64,000 nt of DNA from Gracilaria gracilis. Lineage: Eukaryota; Rhodophyta; Florideophyceae; Gracilariales; Gracilariaceae. Shown piece by piece: positions 1 to 9,597 of the stretch. The position numbers were made by a program, and so were the translations under genes. Numbering within the stretch: the stretch's first letter is position 1; each line of letters begins with the position of its first letter. The DNA lies in NCBI GenBank assembly GCA_030374805.1, contig JARGSG010000036.1, positions 186,001 to 250,000 of the forward strand, in the 5' to 3' direction. Below the pieces are notes generated by a model. That model was not told the origin of the DNA, ran no database searches, and was given only the letters and a program-made list of their open reading frames with translations.

Positions 1-972
1 GCGATTCCAATATTGTGAACGAAGCTATCTCTATAACATTTCATTCCGCAAAAGAAACAGGTAGTACTCCTCGCAGTATGTTAACTTTCTGCCAAGCAAA
101 AGACCATGGCACGATAGTGGCGCTACTGTGCTGGGTTTGACAGTTTGTGGGACAAGTGAACGTCTATGTAGGGCCTTGAACTCCTGGAGAGATTTGTAAT
201 CCGGGGCTTACAAGTGCAACTAGGTAACCGGGTGAATGATTTTACTATGATATGTGTTCAACCACCGCTCTTTCTTTGCACCGCGGAATTTTGGAGAGGA
301 AGAGTTTTATCCCTCATGGCTCTCCACGTCATTCTTCAAAAACTTCCACATCTTGCTACATCGCGGAGCAGCCTCTGGCTCAAATAGCGAATCATTGTGA
401 TTCTATCCAGGCTCTGTACAACAAGATAGTCCCACTGGAGCAGACACCCTTTGACACACCTCTTGGTGTGTCACAACAGCGAAGACGAAGCAAGGCATGT
501 GATCGGCTGCCGAGTGCTGATACAACCAACTAGTCACAAAGGTCATTCAATTCATTTACTGCAGTTCTCGGTACTAATGCAAGCGTTATTCTAAACCCAT
601 CGAGTTAACTTACTTCGGTGGTGCGAAGAAAGGATCAAGTCCTAAAGAGAAACAAAAGTTAGAGAATCACGGAAGGCAGCAAGGGTTCGTTGAATAAAAG
701 TTCGAACACATATGACATGGTATGTGAAAGAAACCAGGAGTGCCATAGGACGCTGAGGAAGGATTGTCGACTGACAGTGTTGCTCAACCTAAAACAGTCG
801 TTGCATATTCCTTGACCTGGGTGACAGGTATAATCGAGCAGTTCTCAGTGCGATATGATAACGACAAATGCATTGGTTGAGGACATTGACAGAAGTTACG
901 GTCAAGAAAGTAAAAAAATGCAGTTGGGGGAGCAGAGATGTGCTGAAAAGAAACAGAGGCTGGTTTACAGGT
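1..972. other. Gene-free stretch with one dispersed-repeat copy
   Basis: I see no protein-like open frame here. The only recognisable item is copy A of an 80-bp repeat at 332-411, listed separately. The open frames present are short and have no family resemblance. Confidence 0.5.
332..411. repeat. Dispersed repeat, copy A (80 bp)
   Basis: This 80-bp segment matches 1871-1950 in the same orientation with 7 mismatches (about 91% identity) and no gaps. The similarity stops abruptly on the left and fades on the right. Read on the minus strand, both copies encode a similar short peptide starting MIRYL and rich in Leu and Arg, which may be chance or a relic of coding sequence. It is probably a fragment of an interspersed repeat. 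No target duplications or terminal repeats were found around it. Confidence 0.75.
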
Positions 973-1866
973 CTATGATTTCTCTGTACGCATTTCTGGA
1001 CTTGTGGTAAGAGGCTCCTTAGCCGTGTCAAGCTTCGAGGCAGTTTGCTGCTCAGCCTTCTTCTTCATCTCAGCTCTTCTGACCAGCGTGTATCCTAGAG
1101 AGGCCGAAAGTACGATAAGTAGGGCAAGGAAACCAAGAGATGAGATGGGATTTTGATATACAAGAAGGGCAATGATAGTCTGCGCAGCTGTCTTTGCAGT
1201 AGCAGACACATTGTGTGTAAGAAGGGAGGTATACTTGATCTGAGCGGCCGTTGCAAAAGACATACTGACACCCAGCAATCCAGAAACAAGCAAAAAAACC
1301 TAGTAGTTGATTGTACGGATTTTTGGAGAGGTAAGAACGTACGAAATCTCACCGGAACCGCGAATGAGCGGGAAGAAGAGGGAAGAGGCGTTGAAGTTGT
1401 TATACAGGGTGGTTTTCCAGGGATTGTTGTCGACGAGGACAAACCTCTTCTTGACAAAGATGGAGTTCATGGCGACGAAGAAGGAAGAGGTGACATCAAA
1501 AAGAACTCCAAGAAGAGACCATCGCATCTTCTCTACGTTTCCAAGAGCAAAACTGGACACGTCGAAAGCACAGCACACCATGGCCTTGAAGGAAGTGATC
1601 TGGTTCAGAACGACGTAGTCAAAAACAACGTTGAAGACAAGGGTGAGCGATCGCGTAACCTGGTAGAAAGACACCTCGACATACTTGAGACAGAAGTTGT
1701 TGAACACAATCATGGACGTGAACACAAAGGACAAGGAAAGCATCTGCTTGAGAACGTCGGGGCGCACCTCAAAAGGCAGCACATTGGCGAGGCGCAGCTT
1801 GCCAGCAATATAACAAAACAGCACAGTGACAACACACTGCAACCAAGTGATGAAGAAAGACGCCGA
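973..1866 (-). pseudogene. GDP-fucose transporter (SLC35C1-like), 5'-truncated, one in-frame stop
   Basis: The two halves lie in one reading frame, separated only by a TAG at 1302-1300. The upstream half reads SFFITWLQCVVTV and continues with hydrophobic helices of the triose-phosphate/nucleotide-sugar transporter fold, including VSFYQVTRSLTLVFNVV. The downstream half carries the hallmark IKYTSLLTHNVSATAKTAAQT, which in GDP-fucose transporters of the Golgi membrane reads ITSPLTHNVSGTAK. The TAG sits where relatives have a Trp codon, so a TGG-to-TAG change is likely. The first two or three membrane helices are missing. Homology ends at 1866, next to a TAG at 1869-1867 and directly beside repeat copy B. 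An upstream exon is possible but I found no matching sequence. The C-terminal tail (to 973) is charged, as in intact transporters. Expression or read-through cannot be judged from sequence. Confidence 0.8.
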
Positions 1867-1870
1867 CTAA

Positions 1871-1950
1871 TCCTTCAAAAATTTCCACGTCTTGTTACTT
1901 CGCGGAGCAGCCTCTGCCTCAAATAGCGAATCATTGTGACTCTATCCAGG
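1871..1950. repeat. Dispersed repeat, copy B (80 bp) at the broken edge of the transporter
   Basis: This is the second copy of the 80-bp repeat at 332-411. It begins 5 bp beyond the last codon with recognisable similarity to GDP-fucose transporters, so it may mark the rearrangement or insertion that removed the gene's 5' end. Confidence 0.75.
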
Positions 1951-2218
1951 TTTTGATTCCCCCAAACTGGACCAACTGAAAATTTCAGAACACCCTGCGT
2001 TGGATGAAGAGAAAGAGCAGTACAGAGGAGAAGGAGGAAACAGTTGGAACGGAGACAATGCATCTTTAAGAAAGAAAACGTAAAACCACAAAAGAACAAG
2101 CACGTGTAGCAGTAGAAATTGTAAACGCTAAAGCAGGCAATATGATCGGTAGTCCCACCACGAAAAGGCGGCGAAGCACGGCAGTCGAAGAAGTACAAGG
2201 GAAGGAACCATGAAAGTG

Positions 2219-2890
2219 TCATGATGCATCTTTCCTTTCCTCTCCAGTCATACACTTGAACTTCTTCAAGAGCGTTGTATGGGTTTCTTCCAAGGATGCG
2301 ACGATTTCCTTGTCATGTAGATCCCGAGCTCTCTTTAGTGCGTCAGAGCTCTGCACAAGCATGGAAGAAAGCTTTACAACTTTCTCGAACTCATCCATAT
2401 CCCGCTCTTCGAATGACTTCTTTGGCCCCTCTATTTTCTTCCGCTCTAGGGCCAAATGCTCTTTCATTAATTCTTGATTCGCTTCGGAGATATTGTTGGA
2501 TCGATTCATCTCCTTCGATATATCGCAGAGTTCTTTCTTGCTCCCATTCGGTCTTGCACTCGAGCCCCTACAGCCAAACGCTGCGCTACCCTCCATGCCT
2601 CCGAGTTTACCTTCCTCAACTCCACCATCGTCCTCCTCAATCAGCTTCGATGCTGTCACAAGCACTTGGTCCGCCTCATTTGGGGTTCTCAGTCTAGTCA
2701 CAATAAAGAACACATACAAACGCTTCGATTCGGCTGTAAGGTCTCCTCCATTCGTTCGTTTCAGGAATGAAGAGATACTTTTTGGGTCATTATGGCCAGA
2801 CTTCGACCAGTTCGCCCTTTTTATAGTAGCGTCCTTCCGAATACCGTCAAACTGTCACTCCAGTATCGCCGCTTTCCTGTAGCAAAGAGG
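2219..2890 (-). pseudogene. Coiled-coil/DNA-binding-like protein, broken 3' half (unknown family)
   Basis: The frame is open from about 2844 to 2219, preceded in phase by one TGA at about 2847-2845 and more open sequence above it. It encodes a Lys/Trp-containing segment (IKRANWSKSGHNDPKS), then an acidic stretch, then a Lys/Glu-rich helix likely to be a coiled coil near the C terminus. The layout resembles plant- and alga-type Myb/SANT-like proteins, often derived from transposons, in which a short Trp-bearing domain precedes a coiled coil. That assignment is an inference from layout only. A possible 3' splice site (CTTTGCAG) lies at about 2922, preceded further upstream by a TACTAAT. The block may therefore be the last exon of a gene whose earlier pieces lie at 2993-3876. 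Confidence 0.4.
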
Positions 2891-2992
2891 TCTCTGATTT
2901 GAATCTACGCCATCCAGTTTACCTGCAAAGCAGTTAATAGAATTAACATATCTGTAGTTGAACCGGTTTGCGATGATTAATTAGTATGCGTC

Positions 2993-3876
2993 TCAATTCG
3001 TCTTATGGTCTAGCTCAGATTTTGTCATGGTTTTACCATACGCATTGGCCATAGCATTTCTTGACTGTTCGTCATCGCGCAAAAGAACCATGAGCCTCGC
3101 AAACTCATTAAGACAAAACGAGGGATCCGAATGATCAGATGGTTGCTTTTGAGTTAGGGGGAACGCCGAAGAGTCTTGAGAGGCTCGCTTGTACTCCTGG
3201 AGGTGCTTTTCGAATCCCTTGCGGTTGTTCTTGTGAAGCATGTTGACAAATTCTCCAACCTCGGGCAGCTCTGTCAGCTACCCACGCATGGTGATGCAGT
3301 CTTTCTCCCACTTAAAAAGATCCTAGTGGTTTATTCAAAAAAATACAATCTCTGATACTTGCGCCATTCAAGCTCTTGACGTGAAGAAAGGAAACAATCG
3401 CAGCCACCATCTGGCTCTGCTTGCGGTTATTAACCACGATCTTAAATGGCTTACAAAATGTGTTTTAGATCTTCAACCCTCTTACGCAGCAGAAAGGAAT
3501 AAATGTATCCCATGCGAGACTCTTTAAATTTTGGTTCGTTGTATGGAGAAACTGTAACCGCAAAAGAGGAAGCAAGAGCATTGTTACTTGAAGAGTCAGC
3601 GTCGCAACCTTTAACGGGAATTATATCATTTCCAGCACTCTGATTACGGCGTGGGATGCTTGCTGTAAAGGGGGAGTGCTTTTGAGGACTACGAAGAAGA
3701 GTTGGGGCTAACTTTGGGCTGTTCTCAATTTGTGGCGCACATGCGGGTGATGCGGTGTTTTGGTTTTTGCGAGGACTGCCACGGAGTGGCGCCGCAGAAG
3801 CGAGACGACCATGTGAGCGGGAGGGGATGCGGAAGAACCAATGCTTTTTTTCTTTATTTGAAAAGAGCGTAGACAA
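2993..3876 (-). pseudogene. Decayed or multi-exon coding block, unknown protein
   Basis: Protein-like sequence shifts between frames here. The first piece (3876-3451, no ATG) is Ser/Pro-rich and basic. A middle piece (about 3440-3310, another frame) reads KPFKIVVNNRKQSQMVAAIV. A last piece (about 3310-2993) includes KWEKDCITMRG, a stop, then EVGEFVNMLHKNNRKGFEKH. The repeated changes of frame and the stop suggest a decayed gene, though short introns are possible: a TACTAAT lies at 2982-2976 on this strand just after the last piece. Together with 2219-2890 it may be one former gene. I do not recognise the family. Confidence 0.35.
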
Positions 3877-4079
3877 GACGGTGGAGAGGAAGAAATAAGG
3901 CGTTTGATTGGAAACAGGGTAAAGTTGGGGCGGAGCTGAATCGCAGAAAGTCGATGCACACGTATGGGGGAACGCAGGAACTGTGAGAGGAGAGTATAAA
4001 ACTGTCGAAATGTGGCGTACAGTTGTTTACAATGCACAAGGCTCACCGTAAGTCGCATCAAGGTCCGCAAGACCAGGAC

Positions 4080-4643
4080 CTTTCTTTGAATTCAAATAAA
4101 TGGTGAGCAAGTATCCAAGTGTAACAATCCAGGTCGTGTAGGGGTTCTGCTTATAGCTCCGGGGCCTTTAAGAAATTGCGTCGGGGCGTTCACGGGCGTT
4201 GATGCTCCAAGCCGTCTAAGCCAATCAATGGCCGTAGATAGGCGTTCACGCGATCATTCACGCTTGTTTAGACCGCGCCTCAGGCCTTCTAAGAAACACA
4301 TACTGTCCGAGCCCCACAACTTAGAACAACTTGAAAAGCAAAAGCCAAACTGGACTCTTAAGGCTCGTTATTCTGCTTTTTTGTTCGAGTAACAGGTAGA
4401 TAGCCGAGTAGAGTGTACCACAAGGCCGCGAAAAGAACAAGAAAGGATCTTTTCAAGAGAAGATCGCAACCGCAAGAAGTTTTGAACAAACACTCACACT
4501 TTCTTATTTATGCCCCTCATGCACTCAGAAACAACGCAATTTCACTACTCATACATTGGTATGCAAACGCAAATCAAGATAGCGTGAAACTCAGACCATC
4601 CAAACCGCCGGCGGCGGCCATTCACAAGTCCATAAAATTCTCT
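4080..4643. other. Gene-free flank of DDE transposase 1
   Basis: There is no protein-like frame. This is probably the 3' flank of the transposon at 4644-6344 plus unrelated intergenic sequence. I looked for a terminal repeat matching 6369-6760 and found only an 8-bp inverted match (CCCCTCAT/ATGAGGGG), which is too short to count. Confidence 0.4.
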
Positions 4644-6344
4644 CTACAAATCTTCCCCACGTTCAACACGGTGCCTAGACGCGTTACTTTTGGCGATGGC
4701 TCGCCGAACTGGCAAAGACCGAGGTAAGTTGAACGCTTCCCCATATAACGAAACAAGTCGAGAAGCAGCTGAACGTTCAAACTCTAACCGCATCGAACGC
4801 TTTTTGTTTTTATCCTCCGCCAACGCCCGTTCTTCCTCCGCAACCTTTAACACGCGCACATTGCGTGCTCTTTCCTTTCTACCTTCATGAAGTCTCAGCA
4901 AACCGAGCGCGGCATCGGAAGTTAACACGGCTCCGTAAGTAGTGTCCAGAAACCCAGACGAATGTACTTGCACATTCTCTACAATGTCAGCGATAGTTTT
5001 TTCCTTCTCTTCATCCATCATGGCAACCATTTCATCAATGCTCGCAAACCTATGAGGTTCTTCAAAGCTGTATGGCCGCGCCTGGGCGAACAGGCGACAG
5101 TCATCGAAAGGGTACAGTCCAGTTTTGGCAAAGGCAGCAGCAATATTCTTTTGCGTGATACTTGTGTGGTACGCTCTTGAAATAACCTGGGAAACGTCGA
5201 ACTCATCTAATGGCTTGCGAGCTCTACGACTTGAACGATACACTTTCTCCAAAAGCGATCGGTAGTGATACTTGAATGACGGGAACACCCCGACATCCAA
5301 AGGTTGTGTAGTGCCGCTTGTATGCGCCGGAAGCGCGTACGAAATTATGTCGTGATTTGCCATCAACTCGAGGATGGGAATGTCGAGATGACTACGGTAC
5401 CAGTCATAGATCAATAGAATCTTGTTCCCATCTTTCCTCTTCGGTTCTGTGTCTATTACTAACTGCTCGGCCCATTTCAAGAAGTTGAATTTGTCCACGG
5501 ACGCGATATCCTTTCGGGCAGTAACAAGCGATCCGGCTGGTATAACCTCACTGATGCACTGACTAACCTCACTTCCACCATTTCTTGTGATGCGTCGCGT
5601 TCGGATTCGCGTTCCTTGATACACAAACATTGCCCGTCCTAGCGTACCGTCAGCATAGACACTGGAGAGAACGGTGATGCGATTCACATTCTCAAAATGT
5701 GGATTAGTAACATGTGGCGTCACGCCCTTTTCCGCAATTAACTTCCTCTGGTTTCCGTACTTTGTGTCCGTCACCGGAGAAAACCCGGTTTCATCAACAT
5801 TCAATATGTTTCCGGGAGGGATCTTATGCGTTTCGATCAACGCGCGGATTGTCTTCATGTGTGCTACCAAGACTTTGGCATTGGTGGCATGATATCGTTT
5901 ACAGTTTTGACGGGATGGTTTCCTCAACCTTATGCGGTCACTGTGCCAGGCTTCGAAAAGCTCACAGAATCGGCACCCAGGCCTGCCGTCGCGAAACCGA
6001 ATAGCATCTTGCCGCCACGGTGGAAAGGTCATCACCATGGTTTCTACAACATCCATCAAGTCGGTGCGGGATATTGTACGGCCGCGTCTTGCGTAATGCA
6101 GTAGAAGTTGAACAACTTCATCCTCTTCTTTGGCGCTAAGTGTGGTTCTCGACTCCGTACGTTGCGGTGTCTCTCCTGTTTGACGGTGGTAGTGGTAGTG
6201 TAGTTTTGAAGGAGAGAGATGAACATCTTCTGCGGCTTTACGGAATGAGTATCCGGCGTCTACGAGTCTGATTCCACTTTGGATATAACGCTCAACGCGG
6301 TCACTACCCAGACGATAGTAGCGGTTACGGCAGGCTGGCTGCAT
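4644..6344 (-). CDS. DDE transposase, pogo/Tigger (CENP-B-like) type, intact frame
   Basis: This 566-residue open frame begins at the ATG at 6344-6342. An N-terminal helix-turn-helix (about residues 10-55, SFRKAAEDVHLSPSKLHYH) precedes a DDE_1-type catalytic core. The three catalytic aspartates are visible: D184 in NVDETGF, D314 in LIYDWYRSH and D350 in TQPLDVGVF, giving DD35D spacing. The C terminus is a Lys/Arg/Glu-rich helical tail. It would bind its transposon ends and catalyse cut-and-paste transposition in the nucleus. It is related to the transposase at 6955-8736 (same HTH-DDE layout, PAHTSG.TQPLD motif) but clearly diverged. No terminal repeats or TA duplications were recognised. It may be a mobile element with undetected ends or a domesticated copy. 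The uninterrupted length argues against great age. Confidence 0.88.
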   Translation of the reverse strand: MQPACRNRYYRLGSDRVERYIQSGIRLVDAGYSFRKAAEDVHLSPSKLHYHYHRQTGETPQRTESRTTLSAKEEDEVVQLLLHYARRGRTISRTDLMDVVETMVMTFPPWRQDAIRFRDGRPGCRFCELFEAWHSDRIRLRKPSRQNCKRYHATNAKVLVAHMKTIRALIETHKIPPGNILNVDETGFSPVTDTKYGNQRKLIAEKGVTPHVTNPHFENVNRITVLSSVYADGTLGRAMFVYQGTRIRTRRITRNGGSEVSQCISEVIPAGSLVTARKDIASVDKFNFLKWAEQLVIDTEPKRKDGNKILLIYDWYRSHLDIPILELMANHDIISYALPAHTSGTTQPLDVGVFPSFKYHYRSLLEKVYRSSRRARKPLDEFDVSQVISRAYHTSITQKNIAAAFAKTGLYPFDDCRLFAQARPYSFEEPHRFASIDEMVAMMDEEKEKTIADIVENVQVHSSGFLDTTYGAVLTSDAALGLLRLHEGRKERARNVRVLKVAEEERALAEDKNKKRSMRLEFERSAASRLVSLYGEAFNLPRSLPVRRAIAKSNASRHRVERGEDL

Positions 6345-6368
6345 TTTCGAATGATAGAAAGAATGCAA

Positions 6369-6759
6369 GGAGCCGAGAACGGTTTTGTGGGGTGTGAAAA
6401 CATTATGAGGGGTTTATGTACTGTTTCAAGTTACTAGTGGTTGCTACATGGCCTTGACGTTTCAAGAAGAGAGATTGAGATTGTTTTGTTGGAAGAGCAA
6501 TGATTGGTTTGTATACATGTACTGGATGCGGTTAAGAGAAGTTTTTTGTCCGCTTTGGTTACAGGATGCACAGGGTTTTGGTTGTGAGGCTCATTTGCGA
6601 CGAATGAAGAAGGGGAGGGCAAACCGGGCTATGCAACCGCTTGTTTCTGCGTTGCCGCGTTTTTGAACCTCAAACAACCTCGGTTTCTTCCTTGACGACG
6701 CGCAAACCGTGTCGCGAAGCCCAACGATGGGGTACAGATTCATCTTGTTCCTGATCGCA
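6369..6759. other. Gene-free stretch between the two DDE transposons
   Basis: No convincing gene. It presumably contains the 5' flank of transposase 1 and ends at the TA target duplication of the next element. Confidence 0.4.
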
Positions 6760-6761
6760 TA

Positions 6762-6787
6762 AAGGGGGGGTACGAAAATACCTGGAC
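6762..6787 (+). repeat. Left terminal inverted repeat of the pogo-like element
   Basis: It starts AAGGGGGGGTACG and matches the reverse complement of 8987-9012 apart from 3 positions. It is preceded by TA at 6760-6761. Confidence 0.85.
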
Positions 6788-6954
6788 TGGATGCCAATGC
6801 TTGGACGCACATATTTAAGTGAAAATTAAAGATCTCGGCACCTATACTGGATATATTTCCCAGTTTCCGATAGAAATTAACAAAAACTTTGAAACGCTGT
6901 GGATCAAATTAAAAATAAATCTCATTTTCGAACTCTGCACCGTTCAAAACATAA

Positions 6955-8736
6955 ATGGCGCGCTTTCGGACAGATTCAAATGTGAAACCATGCAACAAGA
7001 TGCAATTACAACCCATCACCTCTCTTGGACGCATAGCATTCCATCCACTCAGTTCCACCACCAGTCCGTTACAAGCCATGGCCAAACAATCTCAGCAGTC
7101 CCGAGAGCCCATGATCCAGGCAGCTCTCAGTGCAATAGCCACAGGAAAGGACTACCGCTCAGCTGCAGCTACTTTTGGTGTACCCCGTTCCACTCTGCAC
7201 TACCGACTAACGCACTACCGCAACGCGCGGGCAGGCCGTCGCAGCGGTTTGACCGATGAAGAAGAGAACAGCATCGTAGCCTTTCTACTCCGGTTTGCTG
7301 CCAGAGGAACACCACTCACCAATCACCACCTCCGGGAAGCCATTCAAACTTTTTGTCAATCCTTGCCATCCCAGAGGAAGCAACAGCTAACGTTCAATTA
7401 TGAGCGCGTAAGCGACTACTTTTGGCGGAGCTTCCGCAGCAGGCACAAAGAAAAGCTCTCTTTCTCGCGCCCTCTCTCACAGGAGAACAAGCGATTCAAA
7501 GCCGTTAACGGCGACTTATTGACTCACCACTCCGCCACAATCACAAAATTGGTAGAGGAACACTACATTGATGCCAGCAGAATATTCAACCTAGATGAGG
7601 TTGGAGTCACTCCGGACAAGAACGTTACTGGGGTGACCTCGCTTCGGCGCTTGTTTCCAAGACAAGGGCCACGGGACATGGTCATGAACGAGTTTTCGTA
7701 CAAACACCGCGTCACAATGATGCCCGTCGTCAGCGCCGCTGGGAATACTGGACCACTACTGGTAGTCCTTAAGGGCAATCGTATACCTTATAGGACAGTG
7801 TCACAAAATTGATTAGAAGTGCAGGAAACCCCATCAATGAACTTGCCGAGAGGATCTGTTATTGCTACAAGGGCAGAAGCAGGTGGAGTGGACAGCGCGA
7901 ATTTTCGGTCTTGGGCGAACCAGTTTGTAGACTACGTGAAGGATTTGACCATTAATGGACGCAAGGTCTTGTTAGTGTACGACGCGTATCGTGCACATAT
8001 TTCACTCGAGGTTTTGGAGCTGTTCCATGAGAACAGTATTATCGTGTACACTCTACCTGCGCATACATCTGGGAAAACACAGCCTCTTGATGCAGTTACA
8101 TTTTCTGCTTTCAAGTCGCATCTGAACCGCATAAGTGCAGAGGTTACGCTTTCAAACAAGCACTGTAGCATTGATATCTTTGACTTCATGTCCCTTCTAC
8201 GAGAGGCATACTATGTTGCGTTTACAAGAGATACAATTATGTATGGGTTTCGGCGGTCTGGGCTGTGGCCGGTTTCTCCTGAGAGGTTGTTGGGTGTTCC
8301 TCGCCCTGCTACTGCTGTTTTGGATCGCATGTTGTCCGTGGAGGAGCTGGAGGAACTTTTTATGCAGCGTACAAATGAGTACAAGGACAAAATTCTGGGG
8401 ACGGACGCGAAAATTCTAGATTGTGGCTACGTTGATACTACAAATGGCTGCGTTATGACGTCCGAAACTGTGCTGGACTTGGCTCGTTTGAAGCGGACTG
8501 CTGATGTTTCAAAGCGAGCCGAGGAGCATCGAAAGCAACTGGCGCGAACGCGAGCAGCAGAAGAACGTCTTCAGATTCACCTTCAAGCGGCTGCGAGCTT
8601 TAAAGCCGACCGCGTTCGCGTCCGCGCCCTGCTCTCTCGCGTTAGTTTGGAGGAGTTTAGGGCGCGACAGCGGCCTATGGCTTTGAAACGAGCCATTGCT
8701 AGGAGGCGCACGGCGGTCAGGAGGCAGACGTTTTGA
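6955..8736 (+). pseudogene. DDE transposase, pogo/Tigger type, one in-frame stop
   Basis: One reading frame of 593 codons is broken only by TGA at 7810-7812. Possible starts are the ATGs at 6955 and 7078; the helix-turn-helix follows the second (about 7105-7230, YRSAAATFGVPRSTLHYR). Catalytic aspartates lie in NLDEVGV (codon 7594), LLVYDAYRAH (codon 7981) and TQPLDAVTF (codon 8089), with DD35D spacing. The stop lies between the first and second aspartate, so the copy should be catalytically dead unless the stop is read through or is a sequence error. The C-terminal tail is rich in Arg/Lys/Glu like that of the transposase at 4644-6344. The gene lies inside the terminal repeats of the element at 6762-9012. 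Confidence 0.88.
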
Positions 8737-8986
8737 TGACGTGTGGAGCTGTTTTGATTTCAAATAAACCTCATGTATGAGGCCAACGCGTCGTGGCTGT
8801 CCGATCATTATAGCAAATTTGCCTGAATGACACACTTTACGTGTTATGGCGGTAGCTTTGTTTCTGTCAGCTCGTAGTGTGTCATATTACAGCAAGGGAA
8901 TGAGCTTTCTCTTGCGCTTTTTTTGACACCAGTTTCGGGTCCGTAAGTCATTTTTTCATGACTCTATGCCCCATACTTTGGATTCT

Positions 8987-9012
8987 GTCCAAGTATTGGC
9001 GTACCCCCCCTT
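8987..9012 (-). repeat. Right terminal inverted repeat of the pogo-like element
   Basis: It is the reverse complement of the left end (GTCC.AGTATT..CGTACCCCCCCTT) and is followed by the TA target duplication at 9013-9014. Confidence 0.85.
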
Positions 9013-9014
9013 TA

Positions 9015-9597
9015 GAGGTATGGAGTGCGCTGGGTGGGTTTGTGTCTTTTTCGCTAATTTGTTTGTAAAAAGTAGCAGTATTGAACACGAGGTACCTGTC
9101 CACAACTTGAGGGACACCAACAGTACGCGGATTGTATTCTGATTATGACTCTCTTCTTGAAAACGCTAGTGTTCTTTTTCTTCTTGAAGCTGAGAAGCAT
9201 TGCTTGTTCGGTTTTCTTGCCCCGTGTTTTCCCATATATTGCTGGTATTGCACCGTACAAACTTTTCGTTGCGACACTCTGTACTACCATAGCCTTGCAC
9301 TCAGTCGCAATTCTTTCTTTGGCTCGGTGCAGTCATTGGCCGCAAACCACAAGAACTGCGTCAATGCCATCACAGATGCCCGTGCTTCTGTGCTATATTG
9401 ACGTAAAGAACGATCCGCAGCTTGACACTAGAACATAAAGACGCTCCTTAAACACATATACAGTTTTAACTTTTGAAGGCAGCTGGCCAGCAGAAAAGAT
9501 GCTCTTTAAGCGTTAAACAAGTTCTGGGACTGAGCTGCTAGTCACAGAACATTACATGTCTACAAGGGGACGAATAATGAGAAAAGTTGTGCTCATC
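9015..9597. other. Gene-free stretch
   Basis: Only a hydrophobic open frame with an ATG at 9145 (97 codons) stands out. It has no family resemblance and I do not call it. Confidence 0.35.

Larger units (their letters stand above)
6762..9012 (+). mobile_element. Pogo-like DNA transposon with TIRs and TA target duplication
   Basis: The element is 2251 bp long. The left end reads AAGGGGGGGTACG and the right end is its reverse complement CGTACCCCCCCTT. The terminal repeat continues imperfectly for about 26 bp (shared AATAC.TGGAC inside). Both ends are flanked by TA (6760-6761 and 9013-9014), the target duplication expected for the Tc1/mariner/pogo superfamily. It encloses a single transposase frame at 6955-8736, interrupted by one in-frame TGA. 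The ends look well preserved, so the element is probably fairly young and could be mobilised by a related intact transposase. Confidence 0.9.

Noticed and set aside
4505-6417. Candidate terminal inverted repeats of DDE transposase 1 (CCCCTCAT near 4514 and ATGAGGGG near 6407)
   Set aside because: Only 8 bp match, and the flanking bases and TA duplications do not line up, so chance is the better explanation.
9145-9438. Hydrophobic 97-codon plus-strand frame with ATG
   Set aside because: Phe/Leu-rich by base composition, no family pattern, and directly beside a transposon end.
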